Assembly: GCF_004795855.1 (NCBI RefSeq)
Contig: NZ_CP039252.1
Location: forward strand, 1,054,001-1,118,000
Origin: Hydrogenophaga sp. PAMC20947
GTDB taxonomy: Bacteria > Pseudomonadota > Gammaproteobacteria > Burkholderiales > Burkholderiaceae_C
Length of the DNA: 64,000 bases
Direction: 5' to 3'
The stretch's first letter is position 1. Every line of letters starts with the position of its first letter. The notes under the pieces are model-generated. The model was not told the DNA's origin. It ran no database searches and was given only the letters and a program-made list of their open reading frames with translations. Position numbers and translations under genes: made by a program. Positions 37,392 to 45,700 of this stretch are shown piece by piece.

Positions 37392-38746
37392 TCAGACCTC
37401 GGCTGCCGCCTTGCCTGCGGCCAGCAGCACCGGGTCCCAGACCGGCGAAAACGGCGGTGCGTAGGACAGGTCCATACCGCCCATTTCTTGCACCGTCATG
37501 CCGTTCCACAGCGCCGTGGCCAGCACATCGATGCGCTTGCCCGCGTCTTCACCGCCAACGATCTGCGCGCCGAGCAAGCGACCCGTCTGGCGTTCGGCCA
37601 CGATCTTGATGCGCATCGATTGGGCGCCCGGGTAATAGCCTGCCCGGTTCGATGCTTCGGTGGTTACCGCGAAGGCGTCGAGGCCGGAGGCGGCGGCCTC
37701 GTGCTCGGTCAGCCCGGTGCGAGCGATCTCCAATTGCTGGAACTTGGTGATCGCCGTGCCCAGCACGCCATCAAAGCGTGCTTCGCCGCCAGCGATGTTG
37801 GTTCCAGCTGCACGGCCTTGTTTGTTGGCATGCGTGCCCAGGGCCATCACGACACCGCGCCCGGTGACCCGGTGGCGCGATTCCACGCAGTCGCCAGCGG
37901 CCCACACATGTGGCGTGCCAGTGCGCAATTGCTCGTCGACGATGATGCCGCCGCTCTCTCCCACGGCGATGCCTGCGGCGCGGGCCAGTTCCGTGTTGGC
38001 GCGCACGCCCAGACCGATGACCACCAGGTCGGCTTCGACTGGCCCTGCCTCGGTTTCGACGGCGGTCACCCGACCGTCGCTCACCGTGAAGCCGGTGACG
38101 GAGGTGCCCAGTCGCAGATCGACGCCCGCGTTGCGCATTGCGTCGACCACAGCCGAGGCCATGTCCGAATCCAGCACCGCGCCCATGGGCGCGTCGAGCT
38201 TTTCAATCACCGTGACCGTCAGACCGCGCGCCAGCAGGTTCTCTGCCACTTCCAGCCCGATGTAACCAGCGCCCACCACCACGGCGCGCCGTGCCCCCGC
38301 ATCGAGTGCCCGCTCTAGGTGGTCGGCGTCGGTGAGCGTGCGCAGTTGGAGAACACCTTTGGCATCGATTCCTGGCCATGGCGGGTGATGCCCGAAGCGC
38401 CAGTAGCGACGAGCAATTCGTCGTAATGGGTGACCGAGTCTTGACCCGAATCGAGATCGCGCACCGTCACCGTGGCCGCCAGGGTGTCGATGGCGGTAAC
38501 CTCGTGCCGAATCCGCACGTCGATGCCTTTGGCCCGGTGCTCCTCCGGGGTTCGGGCCACCAGCTCGGCCGGGGCCTCGACCAGACCGCCCAGCAGGTAG
38601 GGAAGACCACAGGCCGCGTAAGAGGTGTGAACCCCGCGTTCGAATGCCACGATTTCGAGCGCCTCGGCTGACGCCATCCGACGTGCCTGCGCGGCCGCTG
38701 ACATGCCTGCGGCGTCGCCGCCAATGATCACCAGTGTTCGTGTCAT
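37392..38746 (-). pseudogene. FAD-dependent pyridine-nucleotide-disulfide oxidoreductase (NADH oxidase/CoA-disulfide reductase type), one frameshift
   Basis: The first frame from 38746 reads MTRTLVIIGGDAAGMSAAAQ, with the redox Cys in HTSYAACGLPYLLGG. It runs out at a TAG after VTHYDELLVATGASGITRHG. The other frame supplies the middle and end: GVLQLRTLTDADHLERALDA, VVVGAGYIGLEVAENLLARG, HVWAAGDCVESRHRVTG and a C-terminal dimer domain. One missing base around 38375-38382 explains the break. The gene is otherwise complete (about 450 residues), so a sequencing error or a very recent mutation is possible. If intact it would use NAD(P)H to reduce oxygen, CoA disulfide or a related electron acceptor. 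Confidence 0.82.
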
Positions 38747-38880
38747 GCCCGTTCCTTCATTGTTGTCGAGTGGCTGCTGCGCGGCCAGGGTTTCATGCCA
38801 GGGCGCGTGATGCGACCTGTCCGATGCGGTCAAGCCTGATTTTCTCAACAGCAAGGCCAGTCTAAAGGGCATTGTCCCTT

Positions 38881-38920
38881 GCCGACCTGCCGACCTGCCG
38901 ACCTGCCGACCTGCCGACCT
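38881..38920. repeat. five tandem copies of an 8-bp unit
   Basis: GCCGACCT is repeated five times without change and followed by a partial copy. It lies in the 247-base gap (38747-38993) upstream of the oxidoreductase pseudogene. The copy number is likely to vary by slippage. No gene is seen in the gap. Confidence 0.85.
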
Positions 38921-38993
38921 GCCGTCGAGCTCGACGACCAGAACAGGCCGACTGCGCCCGCTTTGGCCCGTGGGATGTCCATCCACCGGCGCT

Positions 38994-39290
38994 TCAGCGG
39001 GCGATCAGCCTGCTGCGGTCGTCAGACAGCACGATCTCCACGCGGCGGATCAGCTGGCGACCCGTGGCGTTGTCGTTGCTGGCCACGGGAGAAGTCTCGC
39101 CGTAGCCGCGCGCTGAAACCCGCTCCATGGCGATGCCCTGGCGGATCAGCGCCGAGCGTACCGAATCGGCGCGCTCGCCAGACAGCGCCAGGTTGTGCCC
39201 AGCGCTTCCGGTGCTGTCGGTGAAGCCTTCGACCAGGGCGTAGCGCTGTGGAAACTCGTTCAGCACGGCAGCGAGTTGGTCTACCCGATG
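38994..39290 (-). pseudogene. C-terminal fragment of an OmpA-family protein
   Basis: The frame carries only the peptidoglycan-binding OmpA domain: RVDQLAAVLNEFPQRYALVE, GFTDSTGSAGHNLALSGERA, SARGYGETSPVASNDNATGR and RRVEIVLSDD. Everything upstream (signal peptide, anchor) is missing; the match stops at about 39290, where another ompA fragment starts on the opposite strand. It is therefore a 5'-truncated gene without a start signal. Confidence 0.8.
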
Positions 39291-40102
39291 CAAGCCTGGT
39301 GCAAGGCGTGAACCTCGATCTGGTCGGCACATTGCCCCTCACCGAATGGTTTTCCTTGCTCGCCCGGGTGGGTGCGCAACACGCCTGGTCCAAAGACCGC
39401 TTCAGCAGCGCCGGCGCGGGTGGCGGCATTTCGTCTAGCGGCAAATACAACGACACCGACGTCAAAATGGGTCTCGGCGCGCCAATCGAAATCACACCCT
39501 CCGTTTGGATCCGTGGCGATTGGGCGCGTTACCGCATCGAGAACGCCACCGGCCGCCGCGCGAATGCCGGTCTTGCCACGGCCAGTCTGGTGTTTCCATT
39601 TGGTCGCGCACCGGCGCCCCGCGTCGCGGCCGCGCCAGCCTATATGGCCCCAGCACCGATGCCAGCGCCCGTCGTTGTGGCGGCACCGATGCCCGCTCCA
39701 GTGGCGGTGGACCCAGCGCCCCAGCGCGTGAGCTTCTCGGCCGACACGCTGTTTGGCATTGACAAAGCCAAAGTTCACCCTGAGGGCCTGGCCGAACTGG
39801 ACAAGTTCAGCCAGCAACTGGGTGGCACCACCTACGATTCGATCAGCGTCGAGGGCCACACCGACCGCAAGGGCTCGGACAACGACCACCAGGCGTTGTC
39901 CAGCGATCGCGCCAAAACTGTCAAGGACTTCCTGGTGTCCAATGGAAAAATCGATCCAGCCAAGATCGGTGCGGTGGGCATAGGGGAATCTTCTCCCGTG
40001 ACCCAGCTTGATGACTGATCGGACAAGCTGCCCCGTGCGCAGTTGATCGCCTGTTTGCCGCTGGATCGCCGGGTGGAAGTAGAAGTCACGGGTACCCGCT
40101 GA
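39290..40102 (+). pseudogene. 5'-truncated OmpA family porin with an in-frame stop
   Basis: The frame starts inside a beta-barrel (ASLVQGVNLDLVGTLPLTEW, ending TASLVFPFG). It has a Pro/Ala-rich hinge with repeated APMPAP units, then an OmpA domain (VSFSADTLFGIDKAKVHPEG, SVEGHTDRKGSDNDHQALSS). After GIGESSPVTQLDD an in-frame TGA lies at 40016-40018, yet the frame continues as RAQLIACLPLDRRVEVEVTG and stops at 40102, the true family C-terminus. The barrel's N-terminal half and signal peptide are lost at the junction with the minus-strand fragment. Two independent lesions make it a pseudogene. Confidence 0.83.
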
Positions 40103-40149
40103 ACCGAGGTTCCATCCTGTGGCTCTTTGGTGCCGCAGGACCCGGAGCG

Positions 40150-40183
40150 GCCCGCTGTCCACGATGGCAGCGGGCCTTTTTTT
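40150..40183 (+). terminator. rho-independent terminator after ompA
   Basis: GCCCGCTG and CAGCGGGC form a strong stem around a 10-base loop, followed by a run of seven T. It sits 48 bases after the ompA end on the plus strand. Confidence 0.8.
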
Positions 40184-40221
40184 GGCCCGCTGCAGGCTTG
40201 CGCCGAGGTCAGGCGACAGGT

Positions 40222-40953
40222 CGGTGGCCAGCCCGCCAGTGCGGCGCCGAATGGGGGCAAGCCCACGCGAGTCAGGTCCTGCTGCGTTTGCGCTCGGCGA
40301 CGTTGGGCCATTTGCTTGCCCAACTCGGTGGTGTCCAGCCCGGCCGTGCGCCTCTCCACAAACAGCACGCTTTGTGCAAGTGCCATGCCCGGCAGCACGC
40401 ATCGCCGATGTTGGCCTCGGCGTCGTCCTAGCCGGGGTCATCAGGCTCCATTTCGTGCAGCCGGGCGATCAGACCGCGCAGCCAGGCGTGCACGCTCAGG
40501 GTGCTCTGCGCGAGCCCCGAGTCACCCAGCAATTGGCGCAACGTGGGGTAGAAGATTTCTTGCGCGATCAGTGTGCAAAGGCTCAGGGCGTCGCACAGTT
40601 GCTACACGATGGCGGCCTTGGCTTCAGGGCCCCCTGTGCCACCTTTGCCCCCTGTGCCACCTTGGCGCATGCGGTTGTGGTCGCAGCGAAGCTGATCCAG
40701 CGCGTTGCAGGCCCGCAGTTGGGGATTGGGGCGCATCGGCAGGCCGGCGCCTTGTTCAGGCTTTGCCCGCACCTTGCTCACCCTGCGGGGTGACGGGCAG
40801 GTGCAGGGTAGGGCGGGCGGTTGATGCCGTGGACGCGTCGGGCTTCGGGTCGGGCATCTGCCCCTCCAGCGGAGCACCTTCGTTGGTGATAGCGGGCTCC
40901 TGCTGCTCAAGGGGCTTTGGCGCAGGAGTGGCTCGGTTGGCGACTGTGATCAT
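40222..40953 (-). pseudogene. hemerythrin HHE-domain protein, decayed
   Basis: The first frame (from 40953, MITVANRATPAPKPLEQQEP) gives a Pro-rich lead of 65 residues. The HHE domain then continues in other frames: LRACNALDQLRCDHNRMRQ, QLCDALSLCTLIAQEIFYPT, LIARLHEMEPDDPG and VLFVERRTAGLDTTELGKQM. Two TAG stops interrupt it, one where relatives have Tyr or another residue, plus at least two frameshifts. Several iron-ligand His positions are changed (CTLIAQE for the usual HTxxEE). It is a clear pseudogene of an oxygen- or iron-binding protein, yet a nearly perfect palindrome remains 75 bases upstream. Confidence 0.78.
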
Positions 40954-41027
40954 GTCTGGGTCCTGGTTCGGGGTCTCGCGGCATGCGTGACCCCATGAGG
41001 GTTTTTAGCTGTGCACACCGGGTGAAG

Positions 41028-41047
41028 TCTGTGCGGCAGCGCACGTT
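41028..41047. promoter_or_regulatory. island palindrome upstream of the hemerythrin pseudogene
   Basis: TCTGTGCG-GCAG-CGCACGTT has a perfect left half and five of six core bases on the right. It lies 75 bases before the former hemerythrin start. The remaining 41048-41212 shows no gene. Confidence 0.63.
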
Positions 41048-41212
41048 TCAGAGGGCCAAAGCCGATTGGAAGCAATTCACCTGCGACCCTCCCCGGTCGG
41101 CGTGGCCACCACGCGTCTGCCAACCAGCGTTGGTTGCGGGTATGTGACATGGGGCCGCTATGGCCCACTCCCTATCGAGGCAGGTCCATGCGCAGGGTTG
41201 CACAGAGGGCGC

Positions 41213-41932
41213 CTAAGCAGCCAGTTTGTCGGGCAGCAATCGGTCGTATTCGGTCTTCACCACGGCGTAACATTCGCAAACTCGTTTCTCCAGTGCGGGA
41301 CGGTCGACCACGGTGATGTGGCCTCGCGTGTATTTGATGAGCCCGAGTTTTTGCAGCTTGAGCGCCGCTTCGGTCACGCCTTCGCGGCGCACGCCCAGCA
41401 TGTTGGCGATCAGTTCCTGCGTCATCACAAGTTCGTTGCTGCTCAGGCGGTCCAGGCTCAGCAGCAGCCAGCGGCACAGCTGCTGGTCGAGCGAATGGTG
41501 GCGGTTGCACACGGCGGTCTGGGCCATCTGGGTGATGAGCGCCTGGGTGTAGCGCAGCAACAGGTGCAGCACCGGCCCGGAGCGGCTGAATTCTTCCTTG
41601 ATGTCGGCCGCGCGCAGGCGGTAGCCCTTGCCCGCGCTTTGCACCACCGCACGGCTCGGCGTGGTTTCGCCGCCCATGAAGAGCGCAATGCCCACCAGGC
41701 CTTCGTTGCCCACGACCGCAATCTCGGCCGATGCGCCGTCTTCCATCACATACAACAGCGAAATGATGGCGTTGATGGGGAAGTACACATGGGTCATCTT
41801 GCCGCCCGATTCGTACAGCACCTGGCCCAGCGGCAGATCCACCGCCTCCATCAATGGCCCAATGCGCAGCCACGCGGGCGCGGGCATCGCGGCCAGCAAT
41901 TGGTTGACCGATTGGTCGTGTGTGGTTCCCAT
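41213..41932 (-). CDS. Crp/Fnr family transcriptional regulator
   Basis: The 239-residue protein has an N-terminal cyclic-nucleotide-binding-like beta barrel (LPLGQVLYESGGKMTHVYFP, NEGLVGIALFMGG), a long dimer helix, and a winged HTH (LVMTQELIANMLGVRREGVT, then EAALKLQKLGLI). No FNR-type N-terminal Cys cluster is present, so it is unlikely to hold an oxygen-sensing Fe-S centre. Its ligand is unknown. The recognition helix reads RREGVTE; the Arg-Glu pair that contacts TGTG in CRP is kept, while CRP's flanking Ser and distal Arg are replaced by Arg and Glu. The start at 41932 is preferred to an in-frame extension to 42031 that would run through the palindrome. It probably controls the island. 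Confidence 0.88.
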   Translation of the reverse strand: MGTTHDQSVNQLLAAMPAPAWLRIGPLMEAVDLPLGQVLYESGGKMTHVYFPINAIISLLYVMEDGASAEIAVVGNEGLVGIALFMGGETTPSRAVVQSAGKGYRLRAADIKEEFSRSGPVLHLLLRYTQALITQMAQTAVCNRHHSLDQQLCRWLLLSLDRLSSNELVMTQELIANMLGVRREGVTEAALKLQKLGLIKYTRGHITVVDRPALEKRVCECYAVVKTEYDRLLPDKLAA

Positions 41933-42014
41933 GTGGGCCCTCGCGTTGCGGCGTTGTCGCCCTGTGGAACAAATGTGTGACTTATTTTGACTATCGTAAG
42001 ACCAATTTGCTCCA

Positions 42015-42034
42015 TCTGTGCGGAAACGCACATG
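42015..42034. promoter_or_regulatory. island palindrome upstream of the Crp/Fnr gene, perfect core
   Basis: TCTGTGCG-GAAA-CGCACATG lies 83 bases before the regulator's start and is symmetric over TGTGCG/CGCACA. It suggests autoregulation. Confidence 0.66.
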
Positions 42035-42060
42035 CGGCCCGCCGATTGACCCGCTGCTGT

Positions 42061-42080
42061 TTTGTACGGCACTGCACAGA
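42061..42080. promoter_or_regulatory. island palindrome upstream of the hydroxylase gene
   Basis: TTTGTACG-GCAC-TGCACAGA keeps five of six core bases per half and lies 68 bases before the plus-strand hydroxylase start. It is the second dyad of this divergent region. Confidence 0.52.
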
Positions 42081-42147
42081 CGCGCGGTCGCTGAACCGCC
42101 AAGATGTCACTTTGGTCCCGCTTTTGGGGCCTTCCCAAGGACCTTGC

Positions 42148-42738
42148 ATGGCATTGTTTTCCATCGAACACAGCACCCTTGCTTACCGCGCCGACTTCGT
42201 TTTCTACGGCGCCGCCGTGCTTGGGCTGGCTGCCTGGTTGGCCCTGCGCGGACCGACGGGCATGGCCGCAGAGCTTGCTGCGCTGGTCGGCCTGGGTTTT
42301 TTGGCCTGGAGCCCGATCGAATACGCTTTGCACCGCTTTGTGTTGCACGGCCTGCCGCCCTTCAAAGGCTGGCACCTCGAGCACCACCAGCGCCCGACCG
42401 CGCTGATTTGTGCACCCACGCTGCTCAGCGCCACTTTGATCGGCCTTGTGGTGTGGCTGCCGGCGCTGTGTTTGCTGGGCGAATGGCGCGGCTACGCGCT
42501 CACGCTGGGCGTGTTGATCGGCTACCTGGGTTATGCCATGGTCCACCACGCCTTGCACCACACGAACCTGAAGATTGGGTGGGTGCAGCGCCGCAAGCAC
42601 TGGCACGCCAAACACCACCACTTGTTGCAACCTTGTTGTTTTGGGGTGACCAGCGGTTTTTGGGACCATGTGTTGCGCACAGCCGGGCCCAAGGACCACG
42701 CCCGTGTGCACATTCCGGTGGTTCGCCGCCAGGGCTGA
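42148..42738 (+). CDS. fatty acid hydroxylase/sterol desaturase family membrane protein
   Basis: The 196-residue protein has several membrane helices and the His clusters that bind the diiron centre in this superfamily: EYALHRFVLHG, WHLEHHQRP, VHHALHHTN and HWHAKHHHLLQP. The length is typical of the small bacterial group. Members hydroxylate or desaturate lipids using oxygen; the substrate here is unknown. Its place opposite the Crp/Fnr gene and beside the glucan synthase suggests envelope remodelling. It converges with the glucan synthase, leaving a 19-base gap. Confidence 0.87.
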   Translation: MALFSIEHSTLAYRADFVFYGAAVLGLAAWLALRGPTGMAAELAALVGLGFLAWSPIEYALHRFVLHGLPPFKGWHLEHHQRPTALICAPTLLSATLIGLVVWLPALCLLGEWRGYALTLGVLIGYLGYAMVHHALHHTNLKIGWVQRRKHWHAKHHHLLQPCCFGVTSGFWDHVLRTAGPKDHARVHIPVVRRQG

Positions 42739-42757
42739 GGGCTGAGAAAAACAGCCA

Positions 42758-45700
42758 TCAGGCCTCGGTGGGCAATGGAATGACGAAGCGGCTGTGCTGC
42801 GGCAAAGATTTCCAGCGCAAGTGCTCGCCGACATTCAACAACGATGCATTGGGCCCAGCGCCCGTGTCCAGCGCCTCTTCCGGGGTGGCCCGCACCAGCA
42901 CGAAATGCATGGAACTGCCACCGCGCACGAGTGTGATTTCGGCGCGCGGCCAATGTGCGGGCAAACAGGGCGTGAACCACAGTTCATCGGCCTGCTGGTG
43001 CAGGCCCAGGATGGATTCCAGCGCGGCGCGGTGCAGCCAGGCCGCCGAGCCTGTGTACCAGCTCCAGCCACCGCGCCCGGCGTAGGGTGGCGCGCTGTAC
43101 ACATCGGCCGCCATCGCATAGGGCTCCACGCCGTAGGCCGCGCCCCACTGTGGGTGCACCGCCCGATGCGCGGGGCTCAGGTAGGTGAAGTAGCGGTAGG
43201 GCGTGTTGCGGGCAAAGGTATTGCCAGGTTCACGCAGCGCCAGGGTTGCCGCCGCCATCAGTGCCCAGACACCGGCGTGCGCGTATTGCCCGCCGTTTTC
43301 GCGCACGCCGGGCGGATAAGCCTGGATGTAGCCTGCGCTGGGCTCCGCGTTTTCCAGCGGCGGCGTCAGCAGCCGAATCAGTCCGTGATCCACGTCAACC
43401 AGCTGCGCCTCCACAGCGTCCATCGCCTGGCGCTGGCGCTCGGGCGAAGTCTGGTCCGACAACACGCTCCAGGCCTGTGCAATGAGGTCGATGCGTGCCT
43501 CTGGCTGGCTGGCCGAGCCCAGCGGGCTGCCATCGTCAAAGAAGGCCCGTTTGAACCAGGCACCGTCCCAAGCCTCGGTGCCCAGCGCCTCGAGCCAGCC
43601 GGCGAGCGCTGCTTCCCATCGGCGGGCCCGATCCCGCTCGCCGCGCGCTCGCGCCAGGGGCAGCCAGTCGTTGACGATGCTGCACAGGAACCAGGCCAGC
43701 CAGACCGATTCACCCCGGCCTTCGCTGCCGACGCGGTTCATGCCGTCGTTCCAGTCACCGGCACCCATCAGCGGCAAACCGTGGGCACCCACCGGCAGGC
43801 TGCGGTCAATGGCGCGCGCGCCGTGTTCGTACACGCTGGCCTGCAGCGCGCTGATGGCGGGCGTGTCGTAGCGGTCTTCGGCGCCTTCGGGCACCGGCGG
43901 GCCCTCGAGGAAGCTCACAGGCTCGTCCAGCAGGGCGGTGTCGCCGGTGGCCTGCAGGTAGTGCGTGGTGGCGTAGGGCAGCCACAGCAGATCGTCTGAA
44001 AAATGGGTGCGCACGCCCGCACCGCCGGGTTCGTGCCACCAGTGCTGCACATCCCCTTCTTCAAACTGGCGCGAAGCGCACAGCACGATCTGGGTGCGCA
44101 GGATGGCGGGCTGGGCCCAGACCAGCGCCATCGCGTCCTGAAGCTGGTCGCGGTAGCCCGTGGCCCCGCCCGCTTGGTAGAACCCAGCCTTGGCCCACAG
44201 ACGCGAAGACACGGTCTGGTACAGCAGCCAGCGGTTGACCATGGTGTCAAACAACGGGTCGGGAGTCTTCACCTGGGAGGCGCCTAGCAAAGTGTCCCAG
44301 CGCGCCTGGGTGGCGCGTTCGCGTTCAGCGGCGTGGGTCAGGCGGGCTTGGCGCATGAGTTCTCGCGCTGTCTCAGGGTCGCTGGCGTAGCCGAGCAGAA
44401 ACACCTGTTCGAGGCTGGCGCCCGCGCGCAAGGTGAGCGGGCGCGAGAGCGCGGCGCAGGGGTCCAGTCCGTAGCCACTGCGCTGCCCCAATCGCTGCGG
44501 CAGCGCGAGCTGGCCCCGGGCGTCAAAAAACGCGCTGCGATCGCAGGTCCAGTCCATGCCATCGGGGTCGCCGACAGCGTCCTGCGCCTCGCAGAAAAAG
44601 GCGGTTCCGCCGCCAAAGCCCGCAGCCGCTTCGGTCTGGGTGCACAGCAAGCCAAGCAGCCCCGTGCCTGGCAGGCTGACGAAATACGGTTTGCTCATCA
44701 AGGTGGCGCGGTCGCGGCGTTTCTCACCCATCATCCATTCGACCAGCCCGACGATGCGCAGGTGGGCCTTTCCCGGGCCATGGTTCGTCAGCTGGATGCG
44801 CACCTGCTTGACGGCGCTTTCCGCATCGACGCACCAGCTGACCGTCACGGCGAGTGGCCCGCGGCGGTGGCTGATGGTGGTGAGGCCCTGGGTGTGCACC
44901 ACCTGGTAGCTCGTGGCCTCGGCGCCCCAGGCCGAAGGCGCCATGCTCCAGACCTCGCGGGTGCGGCGGTCCTGTAGCAAGAACCATTCACAGGGCGGGT
45001 CTGCCACGGCGTCGTTGGCCCAGGCGGTGAGCTGGTTCAGGCGGCTGTTGAGCGCCCAGGTGTTGCCGGCGCCGCTCTCGGACACGATGGTGCCGAAGTC
45101 GGGGTTGGCCAGCACGTTGGTCCAGGGTCGCTCCGGGGCCTGGCCGTCACCCACCTCAAAGGCGAAATCGCTGCGCTTGCCAGTGAATGCCCCCAGCGAG
45201 GGCGTGGGCGAGGTCTCGCTCACATGCAGCGGTACCGGGTCGGCCACTGCGGCCAAACCCGTCCACAGGCGCGGTACCGGGGGTTCCTGGCGGTCGCACC
45301 AGGCGCGCACATGGTGGAGCAGGGCTTGGCCGTCGGCCTGCAGTTGCACGCGCGCCAGGCTCTGCAGCGTGGTGATCTGCTCGGGCGAAAGATCGTCGGC
45401 GCGCAACAGGTGCAAGCCTGTGACGGCTGGCCCGGAGCGGGCTTGCTGGTCGGCGGTGTGTTGTTCGTGCAGCAGGGTCAGCTCGCTCTGCAGCGGCATG
45501 TGATACGAATGCACTTCGCGGCTGAGCACCACCAGATCGCAGGCCACACCGGCGCGCGACCATTCGCGCAGCAGCAGCGACAGCACGCGCAGCAGACCCA
45601 GCCCTTGCGGCGCACCGCCGTGGACCAGCAGCACCGGCCGGTCACCCGAGATGCCCAGCGGCCACAGCGTGCGCCGGTCGCTGCGTGGCGGCGCGGCGTT

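Noticed and set aside
38800..38840. A further palindrome (CTGTCCG-ATGC-GGTCAAG) before the oxidoreductase
   Set aside because: Only the left half resembles the motif; the right half matches at two of six bases.
38881..38920. Short direct repeats that might suggest a CRISPR array
   Set aside because: The unit is only 8 bp with no spacers and no cas genes. No CRISPR array is seen anywhere in the window.
40950..41168. Minus-strand open frame overlapping the hemerythrin promoter
   Set aside because: It runs through the palindrome, has no ribosome-binding site and gives an Arg/Pro/His-rich composition typical of chance frames.
41933..42031. N-terminal extension of the Crp/Fnr protein to 42031
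   Set aside because: It would translate through the operator and adds 33 residues not typical of the family; the ATG at 41932 gives the usual length.
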